Shown here piece by piece: positions 49,901 through 60,835 of a stretch of 64,000 bases of DNA. How positions within the stretch are numbered: the first letter of the stretch is position 1; each line of letters starts with the position of its first letter. The stretch is from NCBI RefSeq assembly GCF_028453695.1, contig NC_135775.1, forward strand, positions 6,030,046 through 6,094,045. The letters are read 5' to 3'. The position numbers and the translations under genes were made by a program. This DNA is from Augochlora pura (Eukaryota > Arthropoda > Insecta > Hymenoptera > Halictidae). The notes beneath the pieces were generated by a model. It had not been told where the DNA came from and made no database searches. It was given only the letters and a program-made list of their open reading frames with translations.

Positions 49901-50319
49901 AATAACCAAGTTTAAAATTATCAAAACTATAAATATGATTCCATGGGTAATGATTGAATAAATTACGTGGCTGGAGATGTTTTGCACTAATTTTTATGAG
50001 GCAGCGTATATTAATCCTTGTATGCATCGCTATCGTTGGTTTAGTTTATTTTAAATTGATGTAACTATGCTCGAAGGATTTGGACTGATATTCGATTTTA
50101 TGTATTGAAAAATTGTTAAAGAAATTATAGAAAATAAGCTCTCAATATTAGGACAGAAGGAATGAATAAGGAATGAGGATCAACTAAAATTGCAACACTC
50201 GATCGCATCGTGACAGTGTAGTTAAATATATTTAATTTAATACGAGCAAAAAGGTAAATATTATAAACGTGGTATATTGAACAACAACGAACTACTAAGA
50301 ACTACAACAAAGACGACTT
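46976..50319. other. Non-coding spacer upstream of the signal-peptide gene
   Basis: No supported gene is present. A CpG-rich block at 48.8-49.25 kb has chance frames on the minus strand. A TTAACACATCGAGTGCTGCG word near 48226 belongs to a motif seen at several other sites. Confidence 0.5.
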
Positions 50320-50412
50320 ATGAAGGGATTACACACGACGTCACGGTACATCGATTACGCGGCAGCGTACACCGATTACGCAACAGCGTACATCGATTAC
50401 ATGGAAACGTGA
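50320..50412 (+). CDS. Candidate 30-codon small ORF built on a seven-residue repeat
   Basis: ATG at 50320 opens MKGLHTTSR, then three seven-residue units YIDYAAA, YTDYATA and YIDYMET, and stops at TGA (50410-50412). The units match a 21-bp tandem DNA repeat, so the frame is kept because 21 is a multiple of three. The leader just upstream is rich in CAA and AAC without upstream ATGs for some 40 nt, but the start context is weak (C at -3). It could be a small translated peptide or merely an in-phase minisatellite. Confidence 0.18.
   Translation: MKGLHTTSRYIDYAAAYTDYATAYIDYMET
50344..50408. repeat. 21-bp tandem repeat, three copies
   Basis: GTACATCGATTACGCGGCAGC, GTACACCGATTACGCAACAGC and GTACATCGATTACATGGAAAC lie head to tail, with only a few differences per copy. 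Confidence 0.9.
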
Positions 50413-50999
50413 TTCAGCCACCGCAATGCACCGCAGCAATACCATAATAAATCGAATCGCTCTTGGACAAAGAATCGAGCAACGCCGACTGCTCGGACAG
50501 TTCCAACATTAATATCAACCCATAGGAATCGCGATGAAATCGACGTACGTATCGGTTGCCAAATGAAACCGTGCACCCGGTGCCGGCGACAAACGCGTCG
50601 CTCATAAAATTCCGAACGTTCGCCGTTCCATCGTGCCGGGATCCTAGGGAAGCGTCCATGGAAATTCGAGTTTCATGTTTCATGTTTCGCGGGGATACCT
50701 CGCCGGCCGTTTCTTGTCGCGTGCTCCGGAGCATGAAAAGGCCGAGTAACACAAGAGGGTGCCTGGCAAATGATTTCTCGTGGAAAAACTGCGAACGAAT
50801 TTTCTTGCTCGAGTCGACCGCTGGCGAGCCGGTTCTTCCATGGCGGTCGAGGCTAACGGGTTAGCACGGAAAAGTCGAGCAATAAGTCTGATCTGTCGCG
50901 AGATTGCGATGGGATAACGTTCGAGGGGAACCGGGCTTTCAACGAGCCGACGTGGTCGCTTGGACGAGGGACGGGACCTTGGAGAGAGAACGAGAGGGG

Positions 51000-51062
51000 C
51001 GGGAGAGAGAATAAGTGAGTGAAGAGATAGATAGATAGAGAGAAAGAGAGAGAGAGAGAGAC
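51000..51062. repeat. GA/GATA-rich microsatellite
   Basis: Short GATA units (TAGATAGATAGAG) lead into a GA run. Confidence 0.9.
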
Positions 51063-52668
51063 GAATAGGGTGAAAGTGAGAGAGAAAAGGTGGTGGTAGT
51101 TAAGCAAAAAGGAAGGAGAGGATCAATTCCCTTCACGTACGTTCATCCCTCTTCATCCAGGCCGGCTTTTTTCAGCCGGGAAACGCGACTTCTCGCCCCG
51201 GATTGAACATCTTCGACGGCCCGTGATACATCATCCCTTTAGCACGCCGGGGGACGTCCTCTATGGGGGATGTTCCTGCCTTCCGCTCCGTCAATTGATT
51301 CGCCCAGAAAATGATCGCGGAACCCCCTTTTGCGGCCTCTGACCCTTCGGCGGCGTCTTCCGCCATTATTCCGAACCGATGACTCATCCTTTCGTCCTTC
51401 AACCCTTTCAACGAGGCGTTGTCCCCTTGCACGACTGCGTAATTTTTAGTTCGCCTGACGATCGTTGTACAATAGGCCTTCATTTACTGTAGCGGTGCCT
51501 GTTACCGTCAAGTAAGCAATTATCTATAATATCTTCACTTTATTTTCAAATACAATTCAGCTTTATATTTATCAAATTTTAATATTGAAATTCAAATAAA
51601 TTGTGTATATGTTAAAATTTAAATGCTAGTGAATTTAAAATAAATTTAAAATGCTATTAAAATTGTTTCAACTGTTTGATGGCAAAATTGCGAAAATCTT
51701 TGTTTGAAAAAAGCTGAGAAAATATTGAGGAAGATTAATATTAAGTGAAATAAATCGTTCTAGGTAAAATATTAGAATCGACAACGGATGTTCGCAAATT
51801 AATTTTACGTGTATAATTATTTAAAATTCTAACACATAGCGTGTTATTTAAAGAATTTACAACTTCCCTCGGACTACACCTTTATCGTATTCCAAACCGC
51901 ATATCTGCGCCGAGAAAAAATGTACCAACGCTTGCGCGCGGAGCTTCCTAATTTGTTAATTTTACGGATTCAAGTGCGGTCCGTGTTAGCCGAAGAGGAA
52001 AATCCATATTTATCGTGTGCCTACATTTGCTCAAGCGATTAAATACCGGGGGTCGAAAGAACAGAATTTTATTCCGACTTCAAAGAACGGTACTATATAA
52101 CGTTCGAGTTAACTAGGAATCTCCGTCGCGACGCGTGCTCCGTCAAAGGGCGGCAAAGGTTTTAAGTGGCGAGCCGTTTACAATTTTCAATTTTACGCGT
52201 ACCTCGCCGGATAAATAATGCATCCGAGTTGCTCTCAGACGGGTTGATTCGAGTACAATCCTGCCGGCGGAAGTGTCCGAATCGCAACGAATCGGATGCT
52301 GGATACGCGAACGAAAGTATCGGACTTCCGATCGAGCGGGGCCGGCGAATATGTGGATAAATGTTGGAAAGGGCAGGTTTTAAACGCGATCGCAGAGACA
52401 GTAAAAAGTTGGGCCGCGGTTGTTGAAGCGATCGCATCCGGAAATGGAACGAAACGAGTCGGCGTGGAGGGGCGGGGGAGGTAGCGAAGGTAGCGGCGGA
52501 TAATAGCCCGGAAATCCGGATTCGACGAAGCACTTGTACGCAAACTTGGGCCATAAATTGTCGAGTGGGCGCGAGGGTTCGACAAGAAACGGAAATCTGA
52601 ACTAATACCGAGGAGGACCGATGTTCGAACGCCTGTTATATTCGGAACCAACGGCCGCCGCGGGGCGC

Positions 52669-52682
52669 GGGGGGGGGGGGGG
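52669..52682. repeat. G14 homopolymer
   Basis: Fourteen consecutive G within the longest chance frame of the window; its length is prone to error. Confidence 0.9.
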
Positions 52683-54344
52683 CGGAGAGAGAACGGCCGG
52701 GAGGAACAGATTGATGGAGGGCGACGAGCAAGACAGACAGGCAGCTCATACGGCCGCGAGGAAATAAAAGAACCCGGGGGAGGATTACTAGCGGCAGCGT
52801 AATATATTTCGCGGACGGCAATATCGTTTGATTTATTGCTTCCCGGCGCGGACGATCGGAAAGGAAAACGCGTTACCGGTCGAATTATCCTCGGACCCTT
52901 TAATCGGCGAACGGTTGAATCGGTTAGGCGTGGCCCCGACCGTCGAGGGAGTTCCACGTTCTCATCTCGTTGCATAAACGCCGTGATCCGGCTATCCGAC
53001 AAACAATAATGATGGAACGTTCGGCGAAATGGCCCGTAAATGAGAACCTCCTCGCGATAAAAAAAAAGAGGGAATGACGTTGGTAATAACGCGGGAACTA
53101 CCGTCGACGTAAAATGAGACCACCGTTTCTTCCGAGAAAATATTTGCTTCGGTTTGCTGCGATGTAGGCTAAGGTTCCCAATTACCGAGGCTGTCCGAAG
53201 CACCGTCGGTCTCATTTATTTTTCACGATAATCACAATAATAAAGAATTACAAGCAAGAAACTTTTAATCTAACATTTCACTTAATATTAAGAGAATAAA
53301 TTAATTTACCGTAAGTTCTAAATTAATTATTACGAGGCACTAATCGCGTGGCTGCTGCGAACGATACCTTTCGCTAACTGATTCGAAAATCGAATTCGTG
53401 TCAACAATCACAATTTTCCAGCCGGAAGTTTCTCTTCGGCATTTCATTCAGTGGTATAGTACAGCGATGAGTCAGACGTAATTCCCAGCGATCGGCAACC
53501 GGTTAGAGCATCGGTGGCAAATGTTTACCCGGGCACGCCTCGTCGGATTCCCTTCGGTAATCGAGTCGTAAGACCGGAAGTTGGAGGAATGCCCCCGCAC
53601 ATTCGCTCATATTGTGCCAGTAATTAGCCGGCGGTGCGGCTCGGTAACTGGTCGGACAATAGCGATTACAATAACCGAGCAAGTTTCTCGACGGGCGAAA
53701 CTTGCCCGTGCACCGGAGCCAAACTATTGTTCCAAGAAGGACGTACGGGGTCGCGCCGTGAATAGCTTCGGGTCTGCTATCGTTTCCACCGATAGACTGC
53801 GATATTCGATCGGAGGCACGATCGCATCGGGAATGTCATTTGCTGGCTTGTTACCGCGCGACGGTTACGCTATTGATTGACGTAAATGCTGTGCGAGTGA
53901 GCTGTCTTGTTCTTTGCTCCTCGCGCGAGATGAAAACTGTCTGCGAAGCACGGGGATTTCCTTCTTTGTAGCAAAAGGTATGATTCGGCAAAGTTGCGTT
54001 CTGGATCAATATATTTCTAACTTAACGTTTATAGAGTAGAGACTGGAACTTGCGCGATTATTTTATCTCCCAGCAATTTAGCAGGTAAAATGTCTAAAAT
54101 ACGCATTTTTAAAGAATTTTTCACGCTGCTTCAAATTTCGTGCAAATTATTTTGGCAAATAATCGTTTCGATAGTTGCAGAATTTCTTTTTATGAACAAG
54201 TTATCGAATTCAAAATCTGTACGCGATTCACTTGGACACCGTGTACGCGAGCTGCACTAAAAATTCCAGTCCGAAAACTTTATTACTGTCCGAGTTATTT
54301 CAATTTTACTGACAATTATTGGCTTTACGGCCGTCTACGTATGT

Positions 54345-54835
54345 ATCGGAATTGGGCAACATTTTGTTCCGGCGTACGGGTAAGAGATAAAGATGGACGA
54401 ATGCAATTGTATTCGACACTATCGAATAAATATCTACACGAAACATATACATAAGTTTTGTTGAATTTAATTTAATTTATACAAAATTTTTAAATGTAGA
54501 TACAAATTTATCTGAATAAGATTTTATTTGCATATGATTCGCATATCTTCTTCGTACAGGAATTCATAAATATAATATAATATAATAATCAATTTGAATA
54601 AAAATGATAGAATATAAGGTGTGCTTCGTATTTTATCAATTTATTTTTTCCAGCTTCGTCTTTACGGTTATCTTTTTCTAAAATCCTGCATCAGGAAGTC
54701 TATATACATAATAAATAATGAATAATTTGAATAAATAGATATAACAACGATGAATAATATTCTACTAAACAGAATTCATTCGAATAATGCTCTCGAATAG
54801 TTGTTCCAAAAAAATTCGCATAATGCCCAACCCTG
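54345..54835. mobile_element. Possible non-autonomous hAT-like element, decayed
   Basis: The right end, reverse-complemented, reads CAGGGTTGGGCATTATGCGA, resembling hAT terminal repeats. The left end has GAATTGGGCAACATTTTG with the shared core TTGGGCA. The inside is AT-rich with TATTCGAATAA words. No matching 8-bp target duplication is visible, so the boundaries are tentative. Confidence 0.3.
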
Positions 54836-57800
54836 TTGCCCTTTGTGAAAGACCGTGCATGCGTTTCCATTTGTGGAAAAGCGCACCTTTCGCTGGCAAA
54901 CAAATCAGATTAAACGCTAACAACCAGCTCACCTTTGATTAGGCGCTCGGTGATCTGATTATCTGAAAATCTGCTGCGCCCGGACGTTCGGGAAAAAATT
55001 GTTCGCGGGACAGGCGAAACACCGTGAAAACGATCGACCGGAATTAATTCGCGGGTGGCACAACGATAGCGGATGATCGAACGATTCGGTAGCCGCACGG
55101 CCGACGCGAAACACTCTTTTAATAGGTTTATAATCGCACAATAACCGTCGGGATTTCGGCCGCGGGTCGCGCAAACCGAATTTACCGAAACCAGTCTGCG
55201 CCCGCGTCCGCCGACCATTATCGTCGCCACAATAGTCGTCGCCGCAGCGTGTCTGTCGGATCATTGTTTCGAGCGGAGGTTCATCTCCGGGCGAAACGTC
55301 GGGAAACTCTTCGACAGGAATTAATATCGCCGCGGTGGGTCGGCTCGGTTAGGAATCGGCCGTGACCGATCGCCGTAAATTAGCCGCGCCGTAAATTGGC
55401 GAGACCCCCTCGTGATTCGCTCGCTGCGAAGATTCGCTGGCACGTCAGGTACGCCGCGAAACAACCGGCAAACCGAAAGCAACCGACCAATTATCAAGCG
55501 GAGACTGTTATGTTACCGGGGCGCTGGCTCCGCTCCGCTCCGCGTTACGGGATACCCCGTTGCGCGATTTAATTAATACGGCTATCACTGGCAACGTCAT
55601 TAGTAACCAGTCGCTTTCCACTGCCTAATTGTCCGACTACGGTCTGCGACCGACTGTCTGATGGAGCGCCCGGCAAACGGCTGAGTAAACCCCGAAGTGA
55701 CTACTGCTGTGTCGGTGCCTCAAAGGTGCGTTTACACCTGTTACCGAACCTTGTCGGGCGTTACTTGCAATTCATGTGACAAGTACAATAGAACGTCGTT
55801 TGTCCGCGCCTTGTTTATGCAAACGAATTAACGTTCTACCTCGGAGATACGAGCGCGTAATTGAACCTCAATTATATGCTGTATATTCTCGGTTATCATT
55901 AGACCGCGGATTTTACGTGTTCATAATAAAATCGAATAGATGAATAAAGAAACATTACATTAATTTATAACGAACGTAAAAACATTTACATATATTTATA
56001 TACTCGTTTAAGTTAATTTACAGTTAATAATAAATACGTGTAGAATTAAACTGCGAAACAGAATAATTAGGAATATAATTAATTTTTAATAACGTAGGAC
56101 AATCATTTTTAAGAAAAGCGAACGAAATAATTGGCTCTTTATAATAATATGAAAAATTATGAAAATACATTTACATGTCAACGAATGTTGTTAGATTATA
56201 CACGACAATCGCTCCGCGTCCAACGGTGGAGCGATAGCTGTATCCGTTTACTCGCATTACCAGTCGGAAACATTTGTGCCTTGGTTATTCGATCCGCAGC
56301 CTCGATTATCTCAACACCTCGGTTATTCGAATTGCCTTGTCCCACGATATATACGCATGAACGAGGCTCTGCTGTAACTCGACCGTGAATCTTGATGCAA
56401 ATTTCGATTTGTATATACCGTTTCGTAAACATCGTAATTACACAGATGTTGGCTTTCGTTGATTAAAAGGTTGCTTTCCATAGAAACAAGGTACAAACGT
56501 TATATAATTCTCGTTAATTTTTACGTGTCTCTGCGTTTTACAAATCGACGCGTAGCACAAATGCAACGTTCCGAGAATTAATTGAAGGATTGTTTTTCGT
56601 AAACTCCATGGTTCACGATTCTCCATTCGTTCTTTTAATTTCGTAGTTCGAGAAACTCGACGATTCGGAAATTCTAGGTAAAGTTCTATCGCGCGTGTTC
56701 GTCGTTTTTAGAAGCGAACGCTTCGATAAATCGCGGGCAAACGAGTCGGTTAAACGAAAACGTCAGAAATAATATGATGTTTGTAGCGAGCAGGAAGCCG
56801 CGGGATTACGTTAGTGAAGTTAGAAAATAATTCAACGTTGTATACAGTATTCACGCTACATTTTAGCTCCGCCGGTAGATCGTTGAATTATTCGAAGGCC
56901 CGGGCAGTCGGAACTTTTGTCGTATAAAATATGCACGTTAAACTGGAGTGTTTAAAACAGTGTCTGCAGCTGGGAGACGGTCCGTATCAGTCGAAACGAA
57001 AAATAATTCAACGGTGTGTACAACATTTAGGCGACGGTTCAGTTCCGGCGATCCTGACGGAGGAGTTCGAACCTTCTGCAAGCCTTTTGCGAACAAACGA
57101 TGTTGGCGGATCGGCAACCGCATCAGTGTCAGCAATATTTGTATCGAAATCGTCGCTCAATTCTTTCATTTCTGACGATTAATATGATCGTTGGCGTTGT
57201 ACAATTAATTCCGTAATTGGTAGCCATACACTCCAAAATAGGAGAATTCAATTTTTATTATTAATAATTAATATTTTAATAATAATTTTTATTAATTAAT
57301 AATTTTTATTATAGACTGAGATGGAAAAGTTGAGAAAACATTACTTTTTAGCCAGTTTGTCATTCCAACTAATTGTAATTTTTCAAAACAAGTCTTTAGA
57401 CATGATCAAGTAAGTTAATACATTTAACATCTTAACAAAACCACTTGGCTTAGTTATGAAGAAATTATACTCGACTACTGCTAATTATACCATCTACTTA
57501 TGACTTTTGCGAAACTTCGCGCAGTTAATTTATGAAAGGACGACCTACTCTCGAAAAAAGAACTCCCACTACTTTTCGGTTGTCGATCAATAATATACCA
57601 CTTATGATGAGCAAAATGACCTCTACAACTATACAGGAAATACATGGTATCTACCTAAAAAGGATAGATCGGGTTATCAAGGAACCAATCAATTTCAAAA
57701 TAGCCGCAAACAATTCCTATAAAAGTGATAGGCTTCCCATTAAACACTAAATTTACCAGATTTTTAAGCGTTTTTATAATTCCACGAGTATCCGTAGATC

Positions 57801-59015
57801 TCTTAAAGTTCTCGGCAATAGCTACTTCGACTATTGCGAATTATCAAATTCTTGAGAGAAACGGCGAGCTTCAACACCTCTCTTCGAGCGTGTTCTTTGT
57901 CTCGCGGCAAAGGCGGAGCCGGCATGGGCGGCGGCGGACAAGTCAGGAATTGGAGGACAGGGGGGACAAGTCGAGTCGAAGTGAATTCGTCGGCGTCGGC
58001 GTACCGCGAACAAGTGGTGAATTTGTGTTCCCGGGCGTTTCGAGAGCCCATTGAGCCCGCGCGAACGGCTCTGCAGGCCGGATCGGCGGCCGTAGAAAGT
58101 GGCGAGCGGTAAACTTTTCCATTTAGTTCGGAACTCCTAGACCGGGCGGCGTTCCTTCCGGTTTCGTGGCTCCTTTGCATTTAATGAGACAACCCCTGAA
58201 TATTCAGAAACACCGTTGACGAGCGGTCCCGCGCGGGGCCGCGTCCGCCGCTGGAATGCACGCGGAAAAAAGAAACGGGTCGTCGGCGCCGCGTCGGTTT
58301 TCTTAATTAGGGTACCGCAGGCGCCGGAGAGCGGGTCCCTCGCGCTCGTCTTTTTTCCGCCGCGGATACTTCAGAGAGACACAAACTGGATGCTCTGATG
58401 CCCGGAATCCGCGCCAATTTCTCGAGTTGTCGACCTGTCTCGTTCGATCGCTCGAACAGCTAAACTTGAGAGAGTGTTAAAATTAACGCACCAAAGTTTT
58501 CAGCTTCTCTTTTCATGTTTAGAATGTTAGAAAAATGATAAAAGTTAATTCTACTAATATTTTTGATTTCTTCTAATATTCTTCAATTCGCGATTTCTCT
58601 GATATTATATTCGTTTCGGAAATAGGAATCTCCAAATGCTGCAAATTCGGAGACCAAAAATTTGGGAGATCTTCCACGCGAATGAGAACCGAGAAGTTAG
58701 AGGATTCTAAATTTGTCCAGCTCCGAAATTGGACGAAGATAGAGCTGACAAATTTCGAGCGCTCCTAGACACCGGAATCAGGGGTCGTCGCAGCGAATTA
58801 CCAAAGATCTTTTCCGCGTCGAGGAGGTTTCGACGGGCAAACAATGGGGCGGGAGCGAACGTCCGTGGAACAGGAACACGTCGTTCGACGGCGACGGGGG
58901 GGGCCAGAAATATTCGTCTCTCGCGTAACGACGGTCACGCTTCGAAAGTTGGACGGATCCTCGTCGGGACATAGGGTCGGAATAAGCCGGAATTTGCGGG
59001 CGCTGGGGTTGCCGC

Positions 59016-59057
59016 GATAGGAGAAGTTACGTAGCAGCGAAGTAACTTCGCCCTATC
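59016..59057. other. Perfect-stem hairpin, 14 bp in two blocks
   Basis: GATAGG pairs with CCTATC and GAAGTTAC with GTAACTTC. The blocks are separated by one base on one side and two on the other, and the loop is GTAGCAGCGAA. No coding frame or repeat explains it. Confidence 0.8.
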
Positions 59058-60587
59058 CTAGCCACCTCGTTTAGAGCGCGCAGTGTGTGCTATGCTGATG
59101 TATAATTAGTTCCGTCCAATCCCCTTCTTTGGCCTGTTACAACCTAAATACCTCTATAACTGAGTTGTGTTTGCACGGCCGATACCGGGGGACGGCCGCC
59201 CACGCGCGACTACGTTCCCCGTTCGCTTATTAATGCCGGCCGAAATTAACCCGCGATCCTTCAACTCGCTAACCCGGGGCTGTTCGCGTGTTCATTAATT
59301 TTTTCGTCGAGTGCCTCTAATTGTCCGAATTACCGGTGGGTTTTCGTTACAAACGGGCGCGAGTCGAAACACGGAAGGATTGAAAACAGTTTCCACTCGC
59401 GTAACAAAGTTCCGATTGGAGTTGCGGTTAGTGATCTTTAACGACCTCGAAACACCAAGATATTTAGGTCGACGAATTCGTCTGGAAACTGGTTACAGGA
59501 CCGGCTAAACGAAGACACGTGCTTCTACTTCACAGTTTAAAACAACGTTCTTCGTTTACCCGAAATCTCTCCTACTTTCCTTTTCCACCAGCAAAATCAT
59601 ATATTTACAATTTTTATATACTTCGAAGCATAGACAGCGTGCAAGATTCGCCCTTCTTTCAATTTTTAAACCGAGCATATCATGCGTCCTTCATCGTTCG
59701 AACAGTAAAAATCAATTTTTCTATCATCTTTGCCATAGTACGTATCGCATGTAAGTCGAATAGGTACAAATCAAAATGGGACATAATTGTATTCGTATTA
59801 CGAATAAGAGATGAAGACTCAATCCAATCGAATCGAATACAAAATCCGAACATGATTATATTTGAATAAAGATTGATGCGAATAATTTATTCAAGTATAT
59901 ATAGAATAATTTGTGATAAATAATGTATTATACAATTATTATCCGAATAAAAGTTTCGACTAAAAAGGATTCATTCGGATGACTATCTTAGATGAATATA
60001 TTATAATATATATTACATTTATTTTTATTAATTATTGCATTTAGTTAGCGCGCACTAATCCTCGTCAATTTAGTGTGCTCGTACCATGCATACATGCACA
60101 TGACCTTTAAGAAGATAGAAAAACGTAAGTTCTCGAAGCGTGACAAACGTTGAAACGGAACAAGTGCAAGCCAAATCAATCGTCTTTGAAACACTTTTCC
60201 AACCGACGTATTGCAAAATGGAACAGCCTGTACAAATTGAGCAGTTAGTAGCGCCGCGTTGCCGGTCGGATCAAATTGGCCGGACATCGGTGTCGATTGG
60301 CCAAAGCGTGAGTCAAAGCGAGGTGGTTACGGAATCGGTTAACGTGGCCTGTTTCGGCGATGCATTAAATGGAGCAAACGGGAAGGTGCAGGGTAGACCG
60401 GTTTGTTCGTGCGCACCGCTTCGAAAACGCTTTGGAAATGCCTCGCGCCGGCTGCTGGGACAAAGAAGAAGCTCACCTGCCGAAGTTCCAAGCTCGGGAC
60501 CGTCTTGTCGGGTCAGGCCAACTTCCGGTTCCTCCACTTCCGACTAACGATCCATCTAACTTCGGCACGCTCAAAGAGTGGGCCGGA
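59058..60587. other. Non-coding spacer
   Basis: An AT-rich segment at 59.7-60.03 kb carries TATTCGAATAA-like words as at 16.5 and 54.4 kb. The rest is mixed composition with chance frames. Confidence 0.5.
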
Positions 60588-60640
60588 ACGGAGCGGAGCA
60601 GAGCGGAGCGGAGCAGAGCAGAGCAGAGCGGAGCGGAGCG
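60588..60640. repeat. Pentanucleotide (GGAGC/AGAGC)n microsatellite
   Basis: Alternating GGAGC and AGAGC units run for about 50 bp, the reverse complement of the pentamer at 23696-23755. The RAE peptide repeat in the overlapping frames comes from it. Confidence 0.95.
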
Positions 60641-60762
60641 TCTTGTCGCAATGTCGAGGTATCGCGTCGATGCAGTTACTCGGGCTCACTTCGTGTCCGT
60701 GCAACTAGCAATTTCCTGCGATGGCGTTAACGAGACTCACGTAAAGGGACTCTTCTATCCTC

Positions 60763-60835
60763 TACTCTTCTCTCCTCTCTTCGCCTCTTCCCTGTTCTTC
60801 TCTCCTCTTCTCTTCTCTTCTCTTCTCGTCTCCTC
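60763..60835. repeat. CTCTT-rich pyrimidine tract
   Basis: Imperfect CTCTT and CTCCT units, about 120 bp after the pentamer tract. Confidence 0.85.

Larger units (their letters stand above)
50413..59015. other. Non-coding mosaic
   Basis: A GA-rich tract lies at 51000-51062 and a G14 run at 52669-52682. The longest open frame of the window (52235-53215, minus) lies in CpG-rich DNA and is judged chance. An AT-rich repeat-like segment at about 54345-54835 ends in a hAT-like terminal sequence. AT-rich AATTTTTATTA units lie at 57243-57315. Confidence 0.5.

Noticed and set aside
52235..53215. Longest open frame of the window, 326 codons on the minus strand
   Set aside because: It lies in CpG-rich DNA where stops are rare, is rich in Arg, Pro and Ser, contains a G14/C14 homopolymer and shows no domain, signal or splice pattern.
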